Numbered from the stretch's first letter, positions 47,552 to 57,493 are shown. The stretch: 64,000 bases of DNA from Actinacidiphila oryziradicis (GCF_005047355.1 NZ_SUMC01000001.1:1-64000); one strand, 5' to 3'. Numbers and translations are program-made. The notes: generated from the sequence alone by a model not told the origin.

Positions 47552-48841
47552 GTGACCGCGGCACAACCCATCGCCGACAGCCCTCTCCTGACAGCCCGGA
47601 CCCGCGCCTTCGTACTGCAACGCCCCAACCTGATCGCGGCTGCCGTCTGCCTGATGTCCTTCACCGGCTTCTGGCTGGCCCAGCGCGCCGCCCACGTCTC
47701 GATGCTCGACCTCCTCGTCTACCGGGCCGAGGGCTGGGCCGCCCGCAACGGCGAGGGGCTCTACGACATGCGCGTCACATATGCGCGGCTCCCGGCCACC
47801 TACCCGCCGTTCGCTGCACTGCTGTTCATGCCGCTGACCTGGCTGGAGGTCGGCCAGATGCGCGATCTGGCGGTCGTAGGGAATCTCGTACTTCTCGTCA
47901 CACTGGTGCATCTTTCGCTGCGCCTGCTGGGCCGCCCGTGCCGGCTGCCGCGCGTGGCAGTGTCACTCGCCGTGGCGGCGGTTGCGGTCTGGTGTGAACC
48001 GGTGTGGACCACCCTGCGCTACGGACAGATCAATCTGCTCCTCGCGGTCCTCGTCCTGTGGGACCTCACCCGCCGGAACGGCCACCGCTGGGCCGGCTTC
48101 GGCACCGGCCTCGCGGCCGGGATCAAGCTGACGCCCGCGCTCTTCGCCGTCTTCCTCGCGCTGGCCGGGATCGCGCTCGGCTGGCAGCGCCTGCGCCGGG
48201 ACGGCAGCGCCTGGAACGTACACTTGCGCCGGTCGGCCGTCGCGGCCGCCACCTTCGCGGGAACGGTGGTGCTCACCGCACTGGTCCTCCCCCATGACTC
48301 GCGCCGCTTCTGGACCCAGGTCGTCTTCGCCGCCGACCGCGTCGGCCACGGCGAGGAGACCGGCAACCAGTCCCTGCGCGGCTTCCTCGCCCGGGCGCTG
48401 CACGACGCCGCCCCCGGTAACCCCTGGCTGATCAGCGCGGCCGTGGCGGGCTGCGCGGGCCTCGCCGTGGCGGTCGCGGCGCAGCTCGCCGGGGACCGGC
48501 TGCCGCACGCCTCCGCCTGGGCTGCGGTCGCCTGCGCGGTCACCGCCCTCCTGATCAGCCCCGTCTCGTGGTCCCACCACTGGGTGTGGGGCGTGCCCAT
48601 GGTGCTGCTGCTGGCGGCCGAGGCAACCCGCCGCCGCGACGCCCGCTGGGCGGCCGGAGCCGTCCTCAGCGGGGTGCTCTTCTCCTCCTACCTCCCCTGG
48701 CTGGTCCCGCACGGCGGGCTCCGGCCCGAACTCCACCAGAGCGGCGGCGAGATGCTGCTCTCCGCCGTGTACCCGGCGCTCGGCGCGGCTTTCCTGGCGG
48801 TCGCCGGCGCGGTGTCCGTACGCGCCCTACGGGGCCGTTAG
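47552..48841 (+). CDS. GT87-type mannosyltransferase (DUF2029)
   Basis: A 429-residue membrane protein with about ten helices. The GT-C features are the DLLVYRAEGWA loop, YPPFAALLFMPL, RYGQINLLLAVLVLWDL and AAGIKLTPALFAVFL. These match the GT87 family (PimE-like), which transfer mannose from a polyprenyl donor to lipids or proteins at the membrane. GGAGGG lies 6 bases before the GTG. It lies between two tRNA-Ala genes on the opposite strand. Confidence 0.85.
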   Translation: MTAAQPIADSPLLTARTRAFVLQRPNLIAAAVCLMSFTGFWLAQRAAHVSMLDLLVYRAEGWAARNGEGLYDMRVTYARLPATYPPFAALLFMPLTWLEVGQMRDLAVVGNLVLLVTLVHLSLRLLGRPCRLPRVAVSLAVAAVAVWCEPVWTTLRYGQINLLLAVLVLWDLTRRNGHRWAGFGTGLAAGIKLTPALFAVFLALAGIALGWQRLRRDGSAWNVHLRRSAVAAATFAGTVVLTALVLPHDSRRFWTQVVFAADRVGHGEETGNQSLRGFLARALHDAAPGNPWLISAAVAGCAGLAVAVAAQLAGDRLPHASAWAAVACAVTALLISPVSWSHHWVWGVPMVLLLAAEATRRRDARWAAGAVLSGVLFSSYLPWLVPHGGLRPELHQSGGEMLLSAVYPALGAAFLAVAGAVSVRALRGR

Positions 48842-49168
48842 GGCCGTCCGCCACGCCGAGTCGGCGTTATCGGCCGGACACCCCCTTGGACGACGCTCCC
48901 AGGCCCGGGCGGCGCGTCCCGGGTCATGTGTCGGGCGGGGGCGGCGCAGAGCGGCTGCCAGGGACCCCGCCGCGGTGGCGGTGAGGGCGGCAGCACGGAT
49001 CGTGGGCTACAGCCGAACGACGAGGAGAGCCAGGCCCGAATCGAAGAGCTTCGCGGTATGGCGGACCCGGTGATCGGCGGCCCCGTGCACGGCCGACCGT
49101 TGTCGGAAATCATCGCGGCAAAACAGAAAGAGCGGAAAACAGGCATCCCGCGTCCTCCAGGAGAACGC
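48842..49168. other. Intergenic region upstream of tRNA-Ala 2
   Basis: An open frame (48926-49327) runs through it, and its middle (ARIEELRGMADPVIGGPVHG) has a coding look, but it continues into the hairpin and the tRNA antisense, so the ORF is not credible as a whole. A shortened or broken gene of about 45 residues near 49015-49140 is possible. I see no other feature. Confidence 0.3.
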
Positions 49169-49220
49169 GGGACCTGGAGCACCTGCCTGCGCTTTTTACG
49201 GGGCAGGTGCTCCAGGTCCC
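49169..49220 (-). terminator. Perfect 19-bp hairpin after tRNA-Ala 2
   Basis: GGGACCTGGAGCACCTGCC (49169-49187) with its exact complement (49202-49220) and a 14-nt loop with a T5 run. It starts 8 bp after the tRNA 3' end on the minus strand. Confidence 0.8.
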
Positions 49221-49227
49221 GTACTTG

Positions 49228-49300
<73 letters not shown>

Positions 49301-49385
49301 ATCGTTCCCAGGCATTCCGCCCGGTGAACGAGAAGAAGCTTAGCTTGTGACCGGCGCGGATACGAAATCCGATCGGCTGCCGCCG

Positions 49386-50039
49386 TCAGTTGTCGTCGCC
49401 GAGCACCGGCTCGGGGAGGGAGCCCGCGTTGTGCTCCAGCAGCCGCCACCCGCGCGCGCCCTCGCCCAGCACCGACCAACAGCAGTTCGACAGGCCGCCT
49501 AGCGACTCCCAGGTGTACGGGTCCAGGCCGAGCAGCCGCCCGATGGCGGTGCGGATCGCCCCGCCATGGCTGACCACGACCAGGGTGCCGCTGTCCGGGA
49601 GCTTTTCGGCGGCGCGCAGCACCACCGGGGCTACCCGGTCGGCGACCTCGGTCTCGAGCTCGCCACCGCCACGCCGGATGGGCTCACCGCGCTTCCAGGC
49701 GGCGTACTCGTCACCGAAGCGCTCGTTGATCTCCTGGTGCGTCAGGCCCTGCCAGACGCCCGCGAAGGTCTCGCGCAGCCCCTCGTCGTAGCTGATGTCG
49801 AGGCCGGTTATCGCGGCCAGCTCGGCGGCGGTGGCGGCGGCGCGCTGCAGGTCCGAGGAGACGATCGCGTACGGCTGGAGGCCGGCGAGCAGGCGGGCGG
49901 CGCGGCGCGCCTGGGCGACGCCGATCTCGGTCAGGGGTATGTCCGTGGTGCCCTGGAAGCGGCCCTCCAGGTTCCAGGCGGTCTGCCCGTGCCGCCACAG
50001 GACAAGACGGCGCCCACGGCCGCCCGGCTTGCCATTCAC
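49386..50039 (-). CDS. Histidine phosphatase family protein
   Basis: A 217-residue protein with LWRHGQTAWNLEGRFQG (phosphohistidine motif), SSDLQRAAATA and VVVSHGGAIRTA, the signature of the phosphoglycerate-mutase-like phosphatases. Its exact substrate cannot be told. The start overlaps the rsfS stop by ATGA, as in related genomes. Confidence 0.88.
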   Translation of the reverse strand: MNGKPGGRGRRLVLWRHGQTAWNLEGRFQGTTDIPLTEIGVAQARRAARLLAGLQPYAIVSSDLQRAAATAAELAAITGLDISYDEGLRETFAGVWQGLTHQEINERFGDEYAAWKRGEPIRRGGGELETEVADRVAPVVLRAAEKLPDSGTLVVVSHGGAIRTAIGRLLGLDPYTWESLGGLSNCCWSVLGEGARGWRLLEHNAGSLPEPVLGDDN

Positions 50040-50458
50040 TCCTCGCCCTCCTCAATGGAGCGGGCGTGCTCCCGACCCTTGCCACGGGTGGCGACGGCGT
50101 CCTTGGGCAGCTCGATCTCCGGGCAGTCCTTCCAAAGCCGCTCCAGGGCGTAGAAGACCCGCTCCTCGGAGTGCTGCACATGCACGACGATGTCGACGTA
50201 GTCGAGCAGCACCCAGCGAGCGTCCCGGTCGCCCTCGCGCCGCACCGGCTTGGTGCCGAGCTCCGCGAGCAGCCGCTCCTCGATCTCGTCGACGATGGCC
50301 TTGACCTGGCGGTCATTGGGCGCGGAGGCCACCAGGAAAGCGTCGGTGATGGAAAGGACGTCGCTCACGTCGTAGGCGATGATGTCGTGCGCGAGCTTGT
50401 CGGCGGCCGCCTGGGCGGCGGTCTGGATCAGCTCGATGGAGCGGTCTGTCGCGGTCAC
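50036..50458 (-). CDS. rsfS: Ribosomal silencing factor RsfS
   Basis: A 140-residue protein. The family core is present (AAADKLAHDIIAYDVSDVL; TDAFLVASAPNDRQVKAIVD; DARWVLLDYVDIVVHVQHSE). RsfS binds ribosomal protein uL14 and blocks subunit joining in starvation. The GTG at 50458 is chosen as start since the protein then begins TATDRSIEL; an upstream start adds 15 residues. It precedes the phosphatase gene with overlap. Confidence 0.92.
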   Translation of the reverse strand: MTATDRSIELIQTAAQAAADKLAHDIIAYDVSDVLSITDAFLVASAPNDRQVKAIVDEIEERLLAELGTKPVRREGDRDARWVLLDYVDIVVHVQHSEERVFYALERLWKDCPEIELPKDAVATRGKGREHARSIEEGEE

Positions 50459-50529
50459 AGGAGAAGCTTTCCGGTCGGGGCGATGGTGCATCCAGGGTCT
50501 CACGACCCTGTGACATGCCCCGACCGGTC

Positions 50530-50547
50530 AAGAGGCCGCGCGAATAG
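50530..50547 (+). repeat. 18-nt copy of a MITE end
   Basis: AAGAGGCCGCGCGAATAG is identical to the left end of the MITE-like repeat at 61342-61359. Only this end is present, so it is either a remnant or a shared sequence motif. Confidence 0.45.
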
Positions 50548-50584
50548 CTGGGGCGGCTGCCCCTCGTACGTCGGCCGCTCCTGG

Positions 50585-52255
50585 TCAGCCCTTGTAGTCC
50601 GTACCGATAACGACCGTTATATCCGCGTTTGCCGCACCTGCGGCCTTCTTGACTACCTTGGCCGACAACCCCAGGGTCTTCGCGAGCTCGGTCGCGTTCG
50701 CCTTCTGTGCGGCGTCGGCATAGGTGACCTGCGACAACGCCTGGGTTGCCGCCGTTCCGGCCGACACATAGGTGTACCCGGAGTTCACTACGGCCGCCTG
50801 CGCCTTGATCGTCATGTCCTTGACGCCGGTGGCGTTCTTGACGCTGACGGTGGGCACACCGTTCGAACTGGCGTTCTTCACAGTGCCGCCGAGCACATCC
50901 TTGACCACGCCGTTGGTGGCCGTCTCACTGAGCGTGCCGTCCGACTGCACCGGCAGGGTCGTGGTCGTGTAGGAGCTCGTCTTGGCCTCCTCGGCGAGGA
51001 CGGCCAGGGTCGCGCCCAGGTCCTTCTCCGTCAGCGGCGGTTCGATAATGGCGTTCAGCGACTGAATGGTCTTGGTCGCCAGGTCGGTGCTGCTCGGGAA
51101 CTTCTTCAGCACCGCCTCCATCACCTGGCCGAAGCGGTCGAGCTGCTTGCTCTGCGCCTCGCCGGGCCCTCGGTAGGTGGCGTACGCGACGGCCGCCTGG
51201 CCGTTGAGGTCCTGCGCCTTGCCGGCGTTGACGAGGGTCTTGGCGCCGTCCTTCTTGCTGGAGATCACGGTGGCATCGGTGTCCACGGTGATGTCGCCGA
51301 GCGACTGGACGAGCAGCTCCAGATACGGGGTGTCCAGCCGCCAGGTGCCAGCGATCTTGGTGCCGAGCAGAGTGTCCAGCGCATCACGGGTCGGAGTCGA
51401 GCCGGACACGACCGACGCGCCCAGAGTGGTGCTGCCGCCGTCGTCGGTGCTGACGGCCAGCGAGTTCGGCAGCAGAACGGTGGTGGCCTTCTTGGTGGTG
51501 GAATTAGTGACCAGCAGGGCAGTGGAGCTCTGGTTGGAGTCCACGGGGCGCAGATGCAGCACTATCACGTCACGTCTCTGGGCGGTGGTGGTCTGCACGG
51601 CCGTACTGGTGGAGCCAAAGCCGGGGAGTCTGCCCGTCTGCCAGAGGTAGCCGAGGCCACCGACCACGGCGAGCGCCATGACCACCACAAGGGCGATGAC
51701 ACGGCTGCGACCGCGCCGCCTGGCCTCTTCACGGCGTTCGGTGCGGGACTCCGAGAACTTCAGCCAGTCGATGACCTCGTCGGACTCCGCGTCGTCCTCG
51801 TCGACGAACGCGAATCCCTCATCACCGTCACGGCCGCCACCACTGCGCTGTGCCTCGGGGTGCGGCGGCTGTCGCCGGGACTCCGGTTCGGGGGCGGCGG
51901 GCGGCTCCTCGTAGTACGGCTGCTGCGCGGCGTACTGGGGCTGCTGTGGGATGAAGCCCGGGTACTGCTGGTACTCCTGCTGCTGGTACTCCTGCTGCTG
52001 TTGCGGCTGGTCCGGGTAGTACGGCTCGGCGTAGCCCTGCTGCTGGTACTGCGGGTACTGCTGTTCCTGCTGACCGTACTGCTGCGGGTATTGCTGGGGC
52101 TCGGCATACGGGTCGTAACCGTAGTCACCCTGCTGCTGGGCCTGCGGGTCCTGGGGGTAGGAATCCTGCTGGTCGGGGTCCTGGGCGTACGGGTCCTGAC
52201 CCTGCCGGTCGGGACCACCCTCGGCGTATTGCCAACGGGGGTTTGCGTCGTTCAC
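50585..52255 (-). CDS. LCP/LytR_C protein with Gln-Tyr-rich cytosolic tail
   Basis: A 556-residue protein. The first ~125 residues are a Gln/Tyr/Pro-rich low-complexity region (for example QQYPQQYGQQEQQYPQYQQQ), with an acidic stretch after it. One membrane helix follows (VIALVVVMALAVVGGLGYLW, about 185-205), then an LCP-like domain. A LytR_C domain forms the C-terminal ~110 residues (VPTVSVKNATGVKDMTIKAQ ... TVVIGTDYKG). LCP proteins attach polymers to peptidoglycan. The usual PRD motif is PNS here, so activity is in doubt. It lies between rsfS and nadD. Confidence 0.78.
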   Translation of the reverse strand: MNDANPRWQYAEGGPDRQGQDPYAQDPDQQDSYPQDPQAQQQGDYGYDPYAEPQQYPQQYGQQEQQYPQYQQQGYAEPYYPDQPQQQQEYQQQEYQQYPGFIPQQPQYAAQQPYYEEPPAAPEPESRRQPPHPEAQRSGGGRDGDEGFAFVDEDDAESDEVIDWLKFSESRTERREEARRRGRSRVIALVVVMALAVVGGLGYLWQTGRLPGFGSTSTAVQTTTAQRRDVIVLHLRPVDSNQSSTALLVTNSTTKKATTVLLPNSLAVSTDDGGSTTLGASVVSGSTPTRDALDTLLGTKIAGTWRLDTPYLELLVQSLGDITVDTDATVISSKKDGAKTLVNAGKAQDLNGQAAVAYATYRGPGEAQSKQLDRFGQVMEAVLKKFPSSTDLATKTIQSLNAIIEPPLTEKDLGATLAVLAEEAKTSSYTTTTLPVQSDGTLSETATNGVVKDVLGGTVKNASSNGVPTVSVKNATGVKDMTIKAQAAVVNSGYTYVSAGTAATQALSQVTYADAAQKANATELAKTLGLSAKVVKKAAGAANADITVVIGTDYKG

Positions 52256-52269
52256 ATGAACCCCTCCTG

Positions 52270-52851
52270 TTACCGGTACAGCCTGCGCTTGTCGATGTAA
52301 CGCACCACCCCGTCCGGCACCAAGTACCAGACGGGGTCCCCCTTGGCCACCCGCTGGCGGCAGTCGGTCGAGGAGATCGCCAGCGCGGGGACCTCGACGA
52401 GCGAGACACCGCCCTCGGGGAATCCGGGGTCGGCGAGTATGTGCCCGGGCCGGGTCACCCCGATGAAGTGTGCGAGCTCGAAGAGCTCCTGCGCGTCGCG
52501 CCAGTCGAAGATCTGGGAGAGGGCGTCGGCACCGGTGATGAAGAACAGGTCGGCATCACCGTGATCGGTCTTCAGATCGCGCAGAGTGTCGATGGTGTAC
52601 GTCTTGCCGCCACGGTCGATGTCGCTGCGGCTCACGGAGAACTGGGGATTGGAGGCGGTGGCGATGACCGTCATCAGATAACGGTCCTCGGCAGCCGACA
52701 CCTTCTGGTCGCTCTTCTGCCAGGGACGACCGGTCGGTACGAAGACGACCTCGTCCAGCTGAAAGAGGCTGGCCACCTCGCTGGCGGCCACGAGGTGACC
52801 GTGGTGGATCGGGTCGAACGTCCCACCCATCACACCGATTCGCTTCTTCAT
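52270..52851 (-). CDS. nadD: Nicotinate-nucleotide adenylyltransferase
   Basis: A 193-residue enzyme that makes deamido-NAD from nicotinate mononucleotide and ATP. It has the nucleotidyltransferase signature [12 protein letters not shown] (HxGH) and the second motif [16 protein letters not shown] (ISST). Full length. 14 bp separate it from the LCP gene downstream, and rsfS follows, the usual order in actinobacteria. Confidence 0.96.
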   Translation of the reverse strand: MKKRIGVMGGTFDPIHHGHLVAASEVASLFQLDEVVFVPTGRPWQKSDQKVSAAEDRYLMTVIATASNPQFSVSRSDIDRGGKTYTIDTLRDLKTDHGDADLFFITGADALSQIFDWRDAQELFELAHFIGVTRPGHILADPGFPEGGVSLVEVPALAISSTDCRQRVAKGDPVWYLVPDGVVRYIDKRRLYR

Positions 52852-52894
52852 GCGAAAGACCCTAGCGGCACTCTATGAGTGACGGGGCCCTGGA

Positions 52895-53047
52895 TCAGCG
52901 GTCCCGATTGAAGCGGGTGACGACGAACAGCAGGAGCAGCAGCGCGACCAGCGCGCCGCCGCCGGTCAGGTACGGGCTGAGACTCGGGTGGTTTCCGCCG
53001 CCTTCGGCGAGCGGGGTCAGTGCGGGGACTACTGCGTGAGCGGTCAT
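52895..53047 (-). CDS. Small C-terminally anchored membrane protein
   Basis: A 50-residue protein with a short polar N-terminus and one C-terminal membrane helix (GGALVALLLLLFVVTRF) then NRDR. The ATG at MTAHAVVPAL is preferred over the upstream one. It lies between nadD and the divergent M48 gene. The family is not recognised. Confidence 0.55.
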   Translation of the reverse strand: MTAHAVVPALTPLAEGGGNHPSLSPYLTGGGALVALLLLLFVVTRFNRDR

Positions 53048-53187
53048 GGTATGCAGAACCCTTTGCGGTGAGGACGGCAAGCCGGAAGACTTAGGGCCAC
53101 ATCGTACGGGCGGTCCGGAAGGAACTTCTCGCTGGCTCCGTGCGTCCCTCTAACGTAACGATCGGCAACAATGGGGGTTGGGCCAAT

Positions 53188-54306
53188 ATGTCCGTGCCGA
53201 ACGATTCCAATGGTTCCGGCGGCGCCGACGGTTCCGGAGAGCGGCTGCCGGGCCGCAACCGCGTCCGCTTCCCGGGGATCTCCTCCCGGGCGTACGAGCA
53301 CCCCGCCGACCGCTCCGCCCTGGTCGCGCTGCGCAAGCTGAGCGGCTTCGACACCATTTTCAAGGCGCTCAGCGGTCTGCTGCCGGAGCGTTCACTGCGG
53401 CTGCTCTTCCTGTCGGACTCCGTGCGGGTGAGCGAGCAGCAGTTCCCTCATCTCGATGCGATGCTCCGCGACGCCTGCTACATCCTGGACGTGGAGAAGA
53501 TCCCGTCGTTCTACGTCACCCAGGACCCGCAGCCGAATGCGATGTGTATCGGCATGGACCAGCCGATCATCGTCGTCACCACCGGGCTCGTCGAGCTGCT
53601 CGACGAGGAGGAGATGCGGGCCGTGGTCGGCCATGAGGTGGGCCACGCACTGTCCGGGCACTCGGTGTACCGCACGATCCTGCTCTTCCTGACCAACCTG
53701 GCGGTGCGGGTCGCATGGATCCCGCTGGGCAATCTGGCGGTCCTGGCGATCGTCACCGCGCTGCGCGAATGGTTCCGCAAGTCGGAGCTGTCGGCTGACC
53801 GGGCCGGGCTCCTCGTCGGGCAGGACCTCCAGGCGTCGATGCGCGGCCTGATGAAGATCGCCGGCGGCAATCATCTGCACGAGATGAATGTGGACGCGTT
53901 CCTGGCGCAGGCCGAGGAGTACGAGGAGGCCGGTGACCTGCGCGACTCCGTGCTCAAGATCCTTAATGTGCTGCCCCGCAGCCATCCCTTCACCACCGTG
54001 CGGGCCGCCGAGCTGAAGAAGTGGGCCGCCAGCCGAGACTTCCAGCGCCTTATGGACGGCCACTACGCGCGGCGCAGCGAGGACAAGGACACCTCGGTCT
54101 ACGACTCCTTCCGCGACTCGGCGAACCACTACGCCGACACGGTGAAGACCAGCAAGGATCCGCTGATGGGGCTGATACGCGACATCTCCACGGGCGCGGG
54201 CGACCTCGGCGGCAAGCTGCGCGGCAGGTTCACGGGCTCTCAGACGCAGGAGAGGCCTGCACCGCCGTCGGAAGACCCGCCGTCGTCGGAGCCACCGTCG
54301 GAGTGA
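53188..54306 (+). CDS. M48 family metalloprotease
   Basis: A 372-residue protein. The zinc motif is HEVGHALSGH (HExxH), with helices around it (ILLFLTNLAVRVAWIPLGNL) that suggest membrane association, and the third ligand Glu in KSELSADRAGLL. The N-terminal 50 residues are disordered. Family members (HtpX/Ste24-like) remove damaged membrane proteins. GGGGGTTGGG lies 7-10 bases before the ATG. Its 3' end overlaps a convergent gene by 77 bp. Confidence 0.85.
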   Translation: MSVPNDSNGSGGADGSGERLPGRNRVRFPGISSRAYEHPADRSALVALRKLSGFDTIFKALSGLLPERSLRLLFLSDSVRVSEQQFPHLDAMLRDACYILDVEKIPSFYVTQDPQPNAMCIGMDQPIIVVTTGLVELLDEEEMRAVVGHEVGHALSGHSVYRTILLFLTNLAVRVAWIPLGNLAVLAIVTALREWFRKSELSADRAGLLVGQDLQASMRGLMKIAGGNHLHEMNVDAFLAQAEEYEEAGDLRDSVLKILNVLPRSHPFTTVRAAELKKWAASRDFQRLMDGHYARRSEDKDTSVYDSFRDSANHYADTVKTSKDPLMGLIRDISTGAGDLGGKLRGRFTGSQTQERPAPPSEDPPSSEPPSE

Positions 54307-55363
54307 CGGACGCGGACACCTCGGGGGTGAGCACTCCGCAGACCGAGGTGATCTCGTGGTCGTGGTCGTACGGGTCGATCCCGGCCATGGCCTGCGGGAG
54401 CTGTCCGGCCAGCAGCGGCCGGAAGTACTGCACCGAAGCGCTGCCGCAGGACAGCGGCCCGGCCTCCACGGCGGCCTGTACGACCTCCACCTGGTGCCCG
54501 TCCAGATCGTCGCGGTCGATACGGAACCGCAGCTCGCGGCGGACCGTGAAGAGCGAGGCCGCGCCGTCGGCCGTGGCGGCGTCCCGCACCGCGTAGACCA
54601 GGGTGTGGTCGGTGACGACCTCCAGGACATCGCCGCCCACCTCGGTCAGCGTCATCGTGCCGCGCACCCGCACCTGGTCGTTGGCGAGCCGCACCCTCGC
54701 CGGATCGAAACGCACCATCCATCCGGTCGCCGCGTGCCGCCCGTCATCGGCCGGCTTCTCCAGGCTGGCGTCGAACTGCTCCAGCTGGCCGGGAGCCAGC
54801 AGATTCCGTACGGCCCGGACGTCGCCGCCGGTCAGCGTCTCGGGGTCGATGGACGAGGCGACCAGGTACTCCTTGACGGTGCTGAGCGCCTCTATCACCT
54901 GGCTCTCGGAGAAATGCGCGGTCCGGGTTGCCAGCGGGAGGGTGATGCCTGCGGCCCCAGACCGGTAGTCGGCTGCCGGGTGCCCCTCGAAGGGCTGCTT
55001 GAGATCCGCGGCCGGGACCGGCTGCGAGGGGGTGAGCGGAATCAGGGCGATCCGCAGAGGCTGGGCGACGGGGGTGGGGGGCTGCTGGTAAGGATTGCGG
55101 ATCCCGAGGTAGATCGCGGTGCCGAAGGCGAGGGCGATCAGCGTGACCAGGACCAGCGCCTGTCTGGAGGCGCCGCTCCGGGACCAGGGCCTGCGGGTCC
55201 GCACGGCCCGCGAGGTGCCGTCCAGGCGCTCCTGGGCCGAGTACTCCTGTATGCGGGCAGCCCTGACGAACGATTCGTCGAAGACGACGGATCGGTATTC
55301 GTCCTCACCACCTCCTGGGACGCCCTCGGGTGTCCCCTCAGGAGGGTCTCCAGGCCCGGCCAT
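54230..55363 (-). CDS. Membrane-anchored protein of unknown family (paralog A)
   Basis: A 377-residue protein. The N-terminal ~45 residues carry EDEYRSVVFDESFVRAARIQ, then a basic stretch and one membrane helix (ALVLVTLIALAFGTAIYLGI), then a beta-rich extracytoplasmic domain of ~250 residues. The N-terminal VVFDExFVRAA motif is shared with the next gene. The start is MAGPGDPPEG; the 3' end overlaps the M48 gene by 77 bp. The family is conserved in Streptomyces but without known function. Confidence 0.7.
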   Translation of the reverse strand: MAGPGDPPEGTPEGVPGGGEDEYRSVVFDESFVRAARIQEYSAQERLDGTSRAVRTRRPWSRSGASRQALVLVTLIALAFGTAIYLGIRNPYQQPPTPVAQPLRIALIPLTPSQPVPAADLKQPFEGHPAADYRSGAAGITLPLATRTAHFSESQVIEALSTVKEYLVASSIDPETLTGGDVRAVRNLLAPGQLEQFDASLEKPADDGRHAATGWMVRFDPARVRLANDQVRVRGTMTLTEVGGDVLEVVTDHTLVYAVRDAATADGAASLFTVRRELRFRIDRDDLDGHQVEVVQAAVEAGPLSCGSASVQYFRPLLAGQLPQAMAGIDPYDHDHEITSVCGVLTPEVSASVTPTVAPTTAGLPTAVQASPASESP

Positions 55364-55479
55364 ATAGCAAGAGTAGGTCTCCAGGGCCACTTATAAACGC
55401 CCTGGCACGAGACAACTTTGATCGGAGGTCAGTGGCGAGGCCGCACAACAGCAGGTTATGCCCCCTGCTCAGCCGCGCG

Positions 55480-55983
55480 TCATCGGCGCGCGGGCGAGGC
55501 CGCCACCGGGGGTATCGAAGTGGCTGACGGGGCCACCGAAGGCGCTCCTACCCGGCCTGCCGGGGAGGCCGGCGGCACCGACGGCTGCCGTGCGCCGCCC
55601 GCGCCCCGGTAGACGGCCGCGAAGGCCAGCGCCACCACGCCTATGCCCATGACCACGGCCAGCAGCCACGCCACCGAGCGGTGCCAGCGAGTGTGATGGC
55701 CCCGGTACGGACGGCGCTGGGCGTAGAGCTCGTCGTACTCCGCGTCCCTTTGCCCGGTGTCCTCCGCGCCCAGCAGCTCCGCCGGGGGGTCCGAGGGTTC
55801 GTTGAACCGGACCAGGCGCGCCTCGGTGCGGGTGGCGGCGAGCATGCGCTCATGGGCACTGGGTTCGTGGAAGAGCGCGGCCCTGACGAAGTCCTCGTCG
55901 AAGACCACGGATGCGAACTCCTCGTCCGCGTCACCGTGGTCATCGCCGTCCGGGAACGGCCTGCCCCCCACATCGTCCGGCAC
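55480..55983 (-). CDS. Short membrane protein (paralog B)
   Basis: A 167-residue protein starting at a GTG (VPDDVGGRPF). It has EEFASVVFDEDFVRAALFHE, matching the N-terminus of the preceding paralog, then a basic linker and a membrane helix (SVAWLLAVVMGIGVVALAFA), and a Pro/Ser/Ala-rich tail. It looks like a shortened duplicate without the extracytoplasmic domain. The motif VVFDExFVRAA may be a binding site for a shared partner. Confidence 0.65.
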   Translation of the reverse strand: MPDDVGGRPFPDGDDHGDADEEFASVVFDEDFVRAALFHEPSAHERMLAATRTEARLVRFNEPSDPPAELLGAEDTGQRDAEYDELYAQRRPYRGHHTRWHRSVAWLLAVVMGIGVVALAFAAVYRGAGGARQPSVPPASPAGRVGAPSVAPSATSIPPVAASPARR

Positions 55984-56170
55984 CAGACCAGAATACGACT
56001 GCGAGGGCCGTTTTGGCAGGCCGCCTGCGAACCGGTCACGAGTGGCCTTACCCTCATTCGCCGGACGGGCCGCCCTGACGGTGCGGACAAAACAAACCCA
56101 TCCGGCGATTGGCGGCAAAATTCCTCCGCTGGTCTCCGAGGGCAGCTACGGGGGCCGCTTCCGCGGAGCG

Positions 56171-57493
56171 TCAGCCCCGTACGTGCCCGTCTCCGGTCAC
56201 CACATACTTCGTCGACGTCAGCTCCGGCAGGCCCATCGGGCCACGGGCGTGCAGCTTCTGCGTCGAGATGCCGATCTCCGCGCCGAACCCGAACTGGCCG
56301 CCGTCCGTGAACCGCGTCGACGCGTTCACCGCGACCGCCGCCGAATCCACCAACTGGGTGAACCTGCGAGCCGACGGCTGTGAGGAGGTCACGATCGCCT
56401 CGGTGTGGCCGGAGGACCACATCCTGATGTGCCGCACCGCCGCGTCCAGCGAATCCACGACCGCCGCCGCGATGTCGTAGCTCAGATACTCGGTCTCCCA
56501 GTCCTCCATCGTGGCCGGCACGACGGTCGCCTTCGTCCCGGCCTGTTCGGCCAGTGCCAGCACCCGCTCGTCGCCGTGCACGGTCACCCCGGCCTCCGCC
56601 AGGGCGTCCAGAGCAAGCGGCAGGAACTCCTGTGCGATGTCCTGATGTACGAGGAGCGTCTCGGCGGAGTTGCAGACGCTCGGCCGCTGGGCCTTGGAGT
56701 TGATCAGCACCTCCACCGCCATGGCGAGGTCGGCCTGTGCGTCGACGTACACATGGCAGTTCCCGGTGCCGGTCTCGATCACCGGCACCGTCGACTCCTC
56801 CACCACGGTCCTGATGAGCGACGCCCCGCCGCGCGGGATCAGCACATCCACCATGCCCCGGGCCCGCATCAGCTCCCGCACCGACTCCCGGCTCTCCCCC
56901 GGGACCAGCTGGACGGCGTCGGCCGGCAGCCCCGCGCCACCGACGGCGTCGCGCAGCACGCTCACCAGCGCCAGGTTGGAGGAGTACGCCGAGGACGAGC
57001 CGCGCAGCAGGACCGCGTTGCCGGACTTCAGGCAGAGCGCCGCCGCGTCGACGGTCACATTGGGCCGGGCCTCGTAGATGATCCCTACCACGCCCAGCGG
57101 CACCCGTACCTGGCGCAGGTCCAGCCCGTTCGGCAGCGTGGAGCCGCGCACCACTTCCCCGACCGGGTCCGGCAGCCCAGCGACGTCCCGTACGTCGGCG
57201 GCGATGGCCGCCACCCGCTCCCGGGTGAGGGTGAGCCGGTCGATGACCGTCTCGCTGGTCCCGGCGGCCCTGGCCCGCTCGACGTCCTCGGCGTTCGCCT
57301 CGACGATTTCCTTCGTACGGACGACCAGCGCGTCGGCGATCGCCAGCAGCGCGTCGTCCTTCACCGCGCGCGGCAGCGGGGCCAGCTCCTCCGCCGCGGC
57401 ACGGGCGCGGTACGCGGCCCGCAGGACCGGGGACTCAGGCCACGGGGAGGGCAGGGACGCGGGTGCTTCTTGGGGGGACTGGCTGCTGCTCAT
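56171..57493 (-). CDS. proA: Gamma-glutamyl phosphate reductase
   Basis: A 440-residue enzyme of proline synthesis that reduces gamma-glutamyl phosphate to the semialdehyde with NADPH. Family signatures: [20 protein letters not shown], the catalytic Cys in [34 protein letters not shown]. Full length. proB lies close by on the same strand, separated by one small gene. Confidence 0.97.
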   Translation of the reverse strand: MSSSQSPQEAPASLPSPWPESPVLRAAYRARAAAEELAPLPRAVKDDALLAIADALVVRTKEIVEANAEDVERARAAGTSETVIDRLTLTRERVAAIAADVRDVAGLPDPVGEVVRGSTLPNGLDLRQVRVPLGVVGIIYEARPNVTVDAAALCLKSGNAVLLRGSSSAYSSNLALVSVLRDAVGGAGLPADAVQLVPGESRESVRELMRARGMVDVLIPRGGASLIRTVVEESTVPVIETGTGNCHVYVDAQADLAMAVEVLINSKAQRPSVCNSAETLLVHQDIAQEFLPLALDALAEAGVTVHGDERVLALAEQAGTKATVVPATMEDWETEYLSYDIAAAVVDSLDAAVRHIRMWSSGHTEAIVTSSQPSARRFTQLVDSAAVAVNASTRFTDGGQFGFGAEIGISTQKLHARGPMGLPELTSTKYVVTGDGHVRG

